DNA of 10,160 nucleotides from NCBI GenBank assembly GCA_014804385.1, contig JAAUZW010000012.1:121186-131345 (forward strand), in the 5' to 3' direction. This DNA comes from Lachnospiraceae bacterium (GTDB lineage Bacteria; Bacillota; Clostridia; Lachnospirales; Lachnospiraceae). Positions 1 to 6,566 of this stretch are shown here, piece by piece (the stretch's first letter is position 1; each line of letters begins with the position of its first letter). The position numbers were made by a program, and so were the translations under genes. The notes beneath the pieces are model-generated. The model saw only the letters and a program-made list of their open reading frames with translations. It ran no database searches and was not told the origin of the DNA.

Positions 1-3000
1 TCAAAGGTTTCGAAGATACAGTTATCCGCTGTCCTGATCGCTATCTTCTGCACATCATGTTCCGTCCATTCTACATTCAGCGTTCCAAGACTGCCCCTTG
101 TATCCTTGTCTATCCGGAAAAACAGTCTGATGCAGGATTTATCCTCTGCCATCTCATAGCAGAAGTCTTCAGCCTTGATCTCTCCGCCATCTTCTAACCG
201 GAAGGAGACATTCTCGTGAATGCTCGTTCCCTTCATGGCCTCCGGCGTCTCCAGCTGCAGAGCCGCATAATATCCTTCTGCGTCCTCCTTTTCGGGAAGC
301 TTCACTTTCGTGGAGTATGCCAGGGAATCATAAATGACTGTTATAGCTTCTCCGGAATTTTCGGACTTTATCTTAGGCGCCGATGTTTCGATTCCGCGGC
401 TAATGTTTTTATCTGTAATTTCCTTTAATGCGCCAAACCGCTCTGCTTCCAGCTTCTTTATAGAAGATACCTGAAGGCTGTATATTTTTTCCTGATATTC
501 GGAATCATCTCCATTGATATCAAAATCTACGGAAACCGTAATATTCTGATTTTCTGCCGGAAGCTTTAGGATAACATCCAAATAGCCCTCTTTCAGGGAG
601 CCTTCCGATACAGTATACACTTTTTCAATCGTTTCTTCATCCGGCATATAGGAAATGGTAACTCTTCCTTCAGGGGTAAACTTGCTCTGATCCACGTTGA
701 TCCGAAGAGCTAAGAAATATCCCTGTTGCTTAAAGGCATTTGCATTTTTGTCCGCTCCCAGATAAGAACTGCATCCGTAAACAGGTACGAGAACCTTCTT
801 GGAAACATTCTGTGCCGTAATCTTATCTCCGCTGATTTTGTAGGAGGCCGCCATCCGATCAGCGACACCGGTTAAGCCGGAATCAATCTTTCCGATCTCC
901 TCACTTGTCAGCGCCGTTATGGATTTAATACTGCTGGTTTGATTTCCTCCATAATTATCTGTCGAAATCTTCTTGATATAATTATCCTGGAATTCCTTCT
1001 CGCGCCATATTGCCTGCAGCGTTGTCGTCTTAAAGTTCTTGCTTCCCTGAAGGAAACGCCTGTTGCTGCAGTCAATGTAATACCATTTGCTTCCCACCTG
1101 CACAATATTATAAGTATGGGCTCCGGCATCCGTTCCCATAAGCACCCTGTTTGGCACTCCCAGTTCTCTGGCCAGACGGTAGAAAAGAAGGGCATAACTC
1201 TGACAGGTACCTTTTCCGTCATGAAGGCCGCTGTACGCCATATGATAAAGACCTACTTTTGTGCCATCTACCCATGTGATCTTGTTAGATACATAGTCAT
1301 AGACAGCTTTTACCTTTTCGTAATCGCTTTTATCCTTATAGCCATAGAACATGCCGCCAGGCTGATTGACCATCTTGTCAATCTCTTTATCCATCCAGTC
1401 TTCCTGTTCCCTGGTGGTGTAATAATTCACGTCACTGAACCAGAGAGATTGATAACGCTCGCCACCATAAGAAATATATCCCTCATGTGCCTCCCACGAT
1501 TTGATGCCCTCATTCAGATAATCGCCTTCCCAGGACTTCATGCCGCCCCTTTCACTATAAAAGTCGAAGACTCTTCTGTCGATGTCATCGGAAAGAGGGT
1601 CATTGTAGGACATAGGATATCCATCTATGATTTCCTCATGCACATACTCCCGCTCATAAGCATCCATGTCAAGAAGAACCCCAAAACTGCTTTCCCTGTT
1701 CCGGAAGGAAGTCTTGACAGACTGCCAGAGGGCATCGGAATTTGAAAATGATGCTATTGTTTCCGGTTCTCCATAATTTACCCCCGGTTCCGCTGCAAGA
1801 ACGGTAAAGGGAATCCAGATCACACAGGACCCCTGCGTTCCCTGGAAGGTAACGGAAATATATTTCTGTACATTGTCCGGCACAACCTCCTCGCCATACA
1901 GCTTGGCGGTACAGCTGTCCGTATCCGGATTGATTCCCAGATAGTCCATGGTTGGCAGGAATCTGGCATAATCATCATAGTTACTGTCTTTCACGCTGCT
2001 GCAGATATCCCAGCTTAAGAAAGGAGCGCCCCCTTTCTCTTTCTTATAGTCCTTAAAATCTTTCTTAGAGCCATTCTTATAAGACAGCTGCAGATGAAGC
2101 TCCGGACTGGATTCTCCCTTATGAAGCGTCAGAGAATCCAAAACCTTGCCCTCCGCATCCGTAAGATTTACGCCAACGCAGTTTTGGTCCAGATTGGCGG
2201 AACTTCCGCACATGATTCCATCGGTAGATACGGCATTGCTGAAAGATGTCGCCCGCTCTCCCTCATAAATGGCTCTGATCCTGTAATAATATCTGGTTCT
2301 TTCATAATTCATACCGACATCATCCGTATAAGTAACATCCGATGCCGTTGCCGTACCGACTAATTTATATTCTCCATCTTCACCCAATGCTCTGTATATT
2401 TCATATCTGAGTAATCCTTTTTTATCACACGCCTTCCACGTTAAGACAATGTCCTCTACCGACCAATCGGACTCGTTCCGCAGTGTAAGAACCGGCGCGT
2501 CTTTGGCGCTGACCACTTCCGCCCACCGGGCAGTTAAAGTAATATTACTATGCACAGCCTCCCCGAAGTCAAATCTTTCGTCTCCCAGAAACCATCCTTC
2601 AAAGTAATACCCTTGCCTCACCGGCGGCGTCGGCTCTGTAGCTTTACCGCCGATTTCTATCTGCTGCTGCGGAATAGCGCCGGTGTCAGCGCCATTATTG
2701 TCAAAGGTAACCGTATAGTAGTTACTGGTGCCGTCCCAAACAAAAAATTCGAGATTATTCTTAGCCGCATATGCTTCCGCGGTAGAACTTGCCGTCCCAT
2801 ATATTTTCATGGTCTGGGAATCTCCCAGACAGTTTTCTCCCATCTCCATAGCAGGATTCTTGATATAAACACGATCTACACCGTTGCTATACCCCTGAAA
2901 CGCATTGGCTCCTACGGAGGTAGCGCTCTTCGGAAAAGTCAGTGTGAGGCTGGGTTTTTCTGTCTCAGGATCAATGTTGGTAATGGCAAAATTAGCAAAA

Positions 3001-3437
3001 GCAGAATCCCCAATTGTCTCCAGCGTCTCAGGAAATGTCAGTTCCGGATCAAACCGGCGGCAGTAATAAAAAGCATACTTTCCTACCCCCTCCAATTTAT
3101 CCGGAAGATCCAGTGTGCCTGTAACCTTCTCAAGACCATAAAAAGCAGAGCTTCCGATGTAAGTGATGTTGTTATCAATGGTAATCTTTGTAATATCATT
3201 GCTATATTTATACCACGGTGCGGTAGTGCCAGGAGTTCCATACGTATCACTATAATAATCCTCCATTGCGCCGCTGCCTGTCAGTATCAGTTCACTCGTA
3301 TCATAATCAAAAGACCATGTGATGTTCTCTCCACAGGAACCTGTGTATGCCGCCTTAACAGGAAGAACCGGCAATACCCACACTCCTATCATCAATACCA
3401 GTACTGCCAGATAAAATAACCGCCTTTGCTTTTTCAT
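1..3437 (-). CDS. Secreted multidomain LRR/Fn3/transglutaminase-like protein (3' end beyond window)
   Basis: The frame is open from ATG 3437 to the window edge (1145 whole codons), so the C-terminus is missing. Residues 1-30 are a signal peptide: basic MKKQRR start, hydrophobic stretch, VKA-A cleavage site. About 82-235 has BspA/LRR_5-like units (IG.SAF, VG.YAF, IGDSAF, VGANAF). About 241-305 is an InlB/Flg_new-type repeat (VTFDNNG to GYYFEGWF to LTARW). About 314-405 is an Fn3 domain, followed by an Ig-like beta region to about 560. About 705-800 is a transglutaminase-like core with Cys745 (KGTCQSYA), His774 (AHTYN) and Asp789 (YYIDCS), so an active triad is plausible. About 870-1145 holds two related beta domains (GYFLALRIN at 906, GYYAALQLE at 1055). 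An AGAGGAGAGG site at 3446-3455 fixes the start. The gap to rarA is 43 bases with no visible promoter, so co-transcription is likely. It is more AT-rich than its neighbours. Role is inferred: surface protein cross-linking or proteolysis, substrate unknown. Confidence 0.9.
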   Translation of the reverse strand, partial: MKKQRRLFYLAVLVLMIGVWVLPVLPVKAAYTGSCGENITWSFDYDTSELILTGSGAMEDYYSDTYGTPGTTAPWYKYSNDITKITIDNNITYIGSSAFYGLEKVTGTLDLPDKLEGVGKYAFYYCRRFDPELTFPETLETIGDSAFANFAITNIDPETEKPSLTLTFPKSATSVGANAFQGYSNGVDRVYIKNPAMEMGENCLGDSQTMKIYGTASSTAEAYAAKNNLEFFVWDGTSNYYTVTFDNNGADTGAIPQQQIEIGGKATEPTPPVRQGYYFEGWFLGDERFDFGEAVHSNITLTARWAEVVSAKDAPVLTLRNESDWSVEDIVLTWKACDKKGLLRYEIYRALGEDGEYKLVGTATASDVTYTDDVGMNYERTRYYYRIRAIYEGERATSFSNAVSTDGIMCGSSANLDQNCVGVNLTDAEGKVLDSLTLHKGESSPELHLQLSYKNGSKKDFKDYKKEKGGAPFLSWDICSSVKDSNYDDYARFLPTMDYLGINPDTDSCTAKLYGEEVVPDNVQKYISVTFQGTQGSCVIWIPFTVLAAEPGVNYGEPETIASFSNSDALWQSVKTSFRNRESSFGVLLDMDAYEREYVHEEIIDGYPMSYNDPLSDDIDRRVFDFYSERGGMKSWEGDYLNEGIKSWEAHEGYISYGGERYQSLWFSDVNYYTTREQEDWMDKEIDKMVNQPGGMFYGYKDKSDYEKVKAVYDYVSNKITWVDGTKVGLYHMAYSGLHDGKGTCQSYALLFYRLARELGVPNRVLMGTDAGAHTYNIVQVGSKWYYIDCSNRRFLQGSKNFKTTTLQAIWREKEFQDNYIKKISTDNYGGNQTSSIKSITALTSEEIGKIDSGLTGVADRMAASYKISGDKITAQNVSKKVLVPVYGCSSYLGADKNANAFKQQGYFLALRINVDQSKFTPEGRVTISYMPDEETIEKVYTVSEGSLKEGYLDVILKLPAENQNITVSVDFDINGDDSEYQEKIYSLQVSSIKKLEAERFGALKEITDKNISRGIETSAPKIKSENSGEAITVIYDSLAYSTKVKLPEKEDAEGYYAALQLETPEAMKGTSIHENVSFRLEDGGEIKAEDFCYEMAEDKSCIRLFFRIDKDTRGSLGTLNVEWTEHDVQKIAIRTADNCIFETF

Positions 3438-3480
3438 GTTCTCAGCCTCTCCTCTGTCTGTTTCCGTTATCGGTAGTTTC

Positions 3481-4812
3481 TTATTCCTGCTTCGGCGCAT
3501 GGGCTTTCTTCCACGCCTTGATCTCGGCAAGTCTCTTCTTGAGCGCCGCCTCTTCTCCCATACCCGCCGGCCGATAATACTCCCGCCCCAGAAGGGCATC
3601 CGGCAGACACTGCATATTGGTCAGCTTCTCTTCCGTGTCGTGGGCGTACTGATAGCCCTTCCCATACTCCAGCTCCTGCATGAGTCCCGTGACCCCGTTG
3701 CGGATCACGAGGGGCACCGGCTCCGCCAGATCCTTGACGGCATCCTCCTTTGCTTCATTGTAGGACACCTCCATGGCGTTTGACTTAGGCGCCAGAGCCA
3801 CATAGACCACCGCCTGGGTCAGATGCACATTACACTCAGGCATCCCCAGAAAATGACAGGCCTGATAGGCCGCCACCGCGATCTGCAGGGCGCGGGGATC
3901 CGCCAGCCCCACATCCTCGCTGGCAAAGCGCACCACCCGTCTGGCCACATAGAGGGGATCCTCTCCCGCCTCCAGCATCCTGGCCAGCCAGTAGACCGCC
4001 GCATCCGGATCGGAATTTCGCATGGATTTATGTAAGGCGGAGATCAGATTGTAATGTTCTTCTCCCTTTTTATCGTACAAAAGAGATTTGCGCAGGGTAC
4101 ACTGCTCCAGCGTTTCCTTAGTCACAGTGACAGTTCCCTCGCTGTCCATCTCTCCGTTTAACACTACCATCTCCAGCGTGGAGAGGGCGTTGCGGGCATC
4201 CCCGTTCGCAAAGACCGCTATCGCCTCCAGCGTCTCCTCATCGATCATCACACGCTGACCACCAAAGCCTCTGGGATCCTGCAGGGCACGGGATAACAAT
4301 CCCTTCACATCCTCCGTGGTGAGCGCCTGCAGCACAAACACCTTACAACGGGATAAAAGCGCGCTATTGATCTCAAAAGAGGGATTTTCAGTGGTAGCGC
4401 CGATCAGGATGATGCTCCCTTTCTCCACAAAGGGCAGAAAGGCATCCTGCTGCGCCTTATTGAAACGGTGTATCTCGTCCACGAACAGAATCGTCCTGAC
4501 ACCGTACTGTCTGTTTTTCTCCGCCTGCTCCATGACGGTGCGGATCTCCTTGATCCCGCTGGTCACCGCGGAAAAATCTATGAAAGAAGACTTGGTTTTA
4601 TTCGCTATGATTCTGGCGAGGGTAGTCTTACCCACGCCCGGCGGTCCCCAGAATATCATAGAAGATATCTGATCCTGCTCGATCAACCGCCTCAGTACTT
4701 TCCCTTGTCCCAGCAGATGACTCTGCCCTACATATTCCTCCAGAGTCCCCGGCCTAAGCTTCGCCGCCAAAGGCTGTGGCATTTCTCTGTCAAATAAAGA
4801 TATCTGATCCAA
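3481..4812 (-). CDS. rarA: Replication-associated recombination protein A (RarA/MgsA), AAA+ ATPase
   Basis: This 443-residue protein has the usual length and layout of RarA/MgsA, a cytoplasmic clamp-loader-related AAA+ ATPase that acts at stalled replication forks. Visible motifs: Walker A GPPGVGKT at 56-63, Walker B LFVDEIHRF at 109-117, sensor 1 GATTENP at 138-144, and arginine-finger region LLSRC at 152-156. The C-terminal part carries the family's DAAVYWLARMLEAGEDP helical region and ends with a YYRP/RLAEIKAWK segment. Residues 3-7 read QISLF, which resembles the QL[SD]LF beta-clamp binding pentapeptide. The start is TTG at 4810-4812, preceded by GGAGG at 4819-4823 with a 6-base gap. The next ATG (residue 11) lacks a spaced ribosome site and would remove the QISLF motif. 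It lies 17 bases after the arsR stop, so translation may be coupled. Confidence 0.96.
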   Translation of the reverse strand: MDQISLFDREMPQPLAAKLRPGTLEEYVGQSHLLGQGKVLRRLIEQDQISSMIFWGPPGVGKTTLARIIANKTKSSFIDFSAVTSGIKEIRTVMEQAEKNRQYGVRTILFVDEIHRFNKAQQDAFLPFVEKGSIILIGATTENPSFEINSALLSRCKVFVLQALTTEDVKGLLSRALQDPRGFGGQRVMIDEETLEAIAVFANGDARNALSTLEMVVLNGEMDSEGTVTVTKETLEQCTLRKSLLYDKKGEEHYNLISALHKSMRNSDPDAAVYWLARMLEAGEDPLYVARRVVRFASEDVGLADPRALQIAVAAYQACHFLGMPECNVHLTQAVVYVALAPKSNAMEVSYNEAKEDAVKDLAEPVPLVIRNGVTGLMQELEYGKGYQYAHDTEEKLTNMQCLPDALLGREYYRPAGMGEEAALKKRLAEIKAWKKAHAPKQE

Positions 4813-4829
4813 CTTACTCCTCCATGCCG

Positions 4830-5195
4830 CTACTGCTCAGACGGACAGGAAATCTCAAACATCTCCTCACAGACACGATGAAGCAGGCCGGCTTTATCTG
4901 TATCCGCCAGCCTGTAATAGGTTTCCTTTCCGTCTCTTCTGCTCACGATCAGTCCGCTCTTTTTCAGAAGGCGCAGATGATGCGACACCGCCGGATCACT
5001 CATCTCCATGGCCGCCGCAATATTACTGACGCACTCCTCACAATGGCATAAGAACCATAAAATTCTCAGCCTGCTGCCGTCACTGACCTGCTTAAAAATC
5101 TCCGCCGTGCGTGCACAGGCCTCCTGATCGGGCATCTTACGCAACACTTTCTCCACATTCTGCCCGTGATCATGGGGCAGCGTGATCTTCGTCAT
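4830..5195 (-). CDS. ArsR/SmtB-family metal-responsive transcriptional repressor
   Basis: This 121-residue winged-helix protein shows the ArsR/SmtB plan: QVSDGSRLRILWFL (36-49), recognition helix MSDPAVSHHLRLLKKSGLI (65-83), and wing RRDGKETYYRLAD (86-98). Known members dissociate from DNA on binding metal. The alpha-5 site, classically D-x-H-x10-H-x2-E/H in SmtB-type sensors, here aligns to Asp98, Asp100, Glu111 and Glu114, with both histidines replaced by acids. The protein also has Cys27, Cys50, His51, Cys52, Cys55, Cys109, Cys117 and an N-terminal HDH (8-10). Cys55 aligns with the first Cys of the CadC/ArsR ELCVCD motif, but the second is Ser57. Which metal it senses therefore cannot be assigned. 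An AGGG site at 5204-5207 lies 8 bases before the ATG. The likely target is the metal ATPase promoter near 8490 (inferred from a palindrome there). The gene sits between bactofilin and rarA, not beside the ATPase. Confidence 0.93.
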   Translation of the reverse strand: MTKITLPHDHGQNVEKVLRKMPDQEACARTAEIFKQVSDGSRLRILWFLCHCEECVSNIAAAMEMSDPAVSHHLRLLKKSGLIVSRRDGKETYYRLADTDKAGLLHRVCEEMFEISCPSEQ

Positions 5196-5222
5196 ACCGC
5201 TTGCCCTGCCTTCCTGGCCGCA

Positions 5223-5684
5223 CTACTTTTTATTCCATTTATTATTGCCGTTGTTGTTATTGTCTTTTTTGTCTTCCTCTTCGTCCATTTTACTGAAGGC
5301 ACCGGAAGAGGTTCCCGACTGGCTGTCAAGACTTTCCGCATTCATGATACACTGTCCCTGGAACACCGCGTTTTCATCTACGACCAGGCTCTTCGTGCGG
5401 ATATTACCGATCACCTTACCGGTAGACGCCACCTCGGTTCTGCCGCCGGAGCACAGATCTCCCTCCAGGGAACCGCCGATGATAATGCTGCTGCCCTTCA
5501 CATTTCCTTTTACCGAACCGCCGGCGCTGATGATCAAAGCTCCTTCTGTCTCCACATCACCTGTCACCTTACCCTCAACGCGGACAGCCTCCTTCGCATG
5601 AATATCGCCGTCTACCACCATATCGGCGCCAATGACACTGCTGATCTTCGCATTGATCTGTTCTACTGATTTTTTACCCAACAT
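5223..5684 (-). CDS. Bactofilin (polymer-forming cytoskeletal protein, DUF583)
   Basis: The 153-residue product has a central bactofilin domain (about residues 14-115) made of short repeating beta strands rich in G and V: VVDGDIHAKEAVRVEGKVTG, GALIISAGGSVKGNVKG, SIIIGGSLEGDL, TGKVIGNIRTKSLVV. Bactofilins form a right-handed beta helix that polymerises without nucleotide and scaffolds envelope or shape proteins at the inner membrane. The C-terminal tail (about 118-153) is low complexity: Ser-rich, then DEEEDKKD, then an Asn-rich basic end (NNNNGNNKWNKK). ATG 5684 is chosen because GGAGG at 5690-5694 lies 5 bases before it. A TTG at 5711 would add nine residues but has no ribosome site. The ribosome site overlaps the upstream stop codon (5695-5697), which suggests translational coupling with the LytM-like gene. 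This neighbour pair is common in bacteria. Confidence 0.94.
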   Translation of the reverse strand: MLGKKSVEQINAKISSVIGADMVVDGDIHAKEAVRVEGKVTGDVETEGALIISAGGSVKGNVKGSSIIIGGSLEGDLCSGGRTEVASTGKVIGNIRTKSLVVDENAVFQGQCIMNAESLDSQSGTSSGAFSKMDEEEDKKDNNNNGNNKWNKK

Positions 5685-5694
5685 ATCTTCCTCC

Positions 5695-6459
5695 CTATCC
5701 TTTGATCTCAATCAACTCCAGCGGATCCACGTACTCTTCATCCTTTCGGATGCTGTATCCTGTTTCCGTATTATCTTCTCCCACTAAAAACAGCGCCACA
5801 CCCTTCACCACCTGGCTGCCTTCATCCACAATGGGACTTCCCAGATTGCGATAAGTGGTGACATAACCGTTTCCATGGTCGATCACAACATAGCTGACCT
5901 CTCCCTCCGCTTCTCTGGTTTCTTTTACCGTACCCGGCGCAGTAGCCACGACTTTCGTGCCCTCCGTGGACACAAAGATGAGCTCCTTCCACTCCGGATT
6001 CGCCTCCACCTTCAAAGCGTCATTATCTGCATCCTCCGTCTCTGTATCCGCCGCAGTATCCTCCTCCAGAATCTGTGCGGCGCCGCTCATAGGGAAGCCC
6101 CTGGGAACGTAATTCTCCTCGTGGGCCGCCACCAGCTCCTGTTCCTGCGCCGTCCGGCTGCTAAGATTCTGTTCCAGAGAGGTTACTCTGCTCGTCAGCG
6201 ACTCATTGTCCGCCGTCAGCTTCTCATTCTCCGCTTTCATCTGCACGATCTGCTCCAGCTGCTTGGTGTTACGCTCCATGGCTCCTGCCATGGTAATGGT
6301 AACATATACCGCATAACAGATGACCGCCACGAACAATACGAAAGAGACAACCGCGAAAGCGCCTGTCTTAAGGTGCAGCCTTCGATGGTGCGCTGCCGGA
6401 GAATCAGATGTTAAAATTAACGTATAAGTGATCTTTCTCTTGCGCAAATCAGTGCTCAT
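5695..6459 (-). CDS. Membrane-anchored LytM/M23-like protein, catalytic residues lost
   Basis: The 254-residue protein has a basic cytoplasmic N-terminus, one membrane segment (about 34-57), a predicted coiled coil (about 60-110, EQIVQMKAENEKLTADNESL), an acidic linker (about 130-150), and a C-terminal LytM/M23-like fold (about 165-254) recognisable by VVATAPGTVKE, VVIDHGNGYVTTYRNL, GSQVVKG and YVDPLELI. Active M23 enzymes need an HxxxD ahead of this region and an HxH near the end, as well as YaHL. Here the first is not seen, YaHL is YRNL, and the HLHFE position reads YSIRKDE. It is therefore probably a non-enzymatic binding domain, as in EnvC-like or SpoIIQ-like proteins. ATG 6459 is chosen because GGAGGTGA (6468-6475) lies 8 bases upstream; a GTG at 6477 would overlap that site. 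It precedes bactofilin by 10 bases and probably partners with it. Confidence 0.88.
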   Translation of the reverse strand: MSTDLRKRKITYTLILTSDSPAAHHRRLHLKTGAFAVVSFVLFVAVICYAVYVTITMAGAMERNTKQLEQIVQMKAENEKLTADNESLTSRVTSLEQNLSSRTAQEQELVAAHEENYVPRGFPMSGAAQILEEDTAADTETEDADNDALKVEANPEWKELIFVSTEGTKVVATAPGTVKETREAEGEVSYVVIDHGNGYVTTYRNLGSPIVDEGSQVVKGVALFLVGEDNTETGYSIRKDEEYVDPLELIEIKG

Positions 6460-6488
6460 AAATAAGGTCACCTCCACTCGTTCCTTTT

Positions 6489-6497
6489 ATTCTAACA
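6489..6497 (-). promoter_or_regulatory. Extended -10 promoter for the LytM-like/bactofilin genes
   Basis: On the minus strand the sequence reads TGT-TAGAAT: a TGn extension directly followed by a 5/6 match to TATAAT. It lies about 30 bases before ATG 6459, in the 107-base gap after the ATPase gene. No good TTGACA is seen 16-18 bases upstream, which fits an extended -10 type. It may drive the LytM-like, bactofilin, arsR and rarA genes together, since the gaps between those genes are short. This is a motif match only. Confidence 0.5.
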
Positions 6498-6566
6498 CAA
6501 AACGCAAGAGAAAGACATACTAATTTTAACATTAAAGTAAAGAAATCGTAACAATTAGGCTTTTTC

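Noticed and set aside
939..1745. Plus-strand open frame of 268 codons, and similar ones at 2550-3419 and 8987-9901
   Set aside because: They lie opposite firmly identified genes, show no family features, have no ribosome sites worth noting, and are shadow frames.
5685..5711. TTG start at 5711 for bactofilin, overlapping the LytM-like gene by 17 bases
   Set aside because: No ribosome site precedes it, while GGAGG is correctly spaced for ATG 5684.
6525..6536. Perfect short palindrome TTTAACATTAAA upstream of the LytM-like gene as an operator
   Set aside because: Arms are only five bases in very AT-rich sequence, so chance is a sufficient explanation.
6549..6556. AACAATTA as a second copy of the ATPase operator half-site
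   Set aside because: Eight AT-rich bases without the other half of the palindrome; too weak to support.
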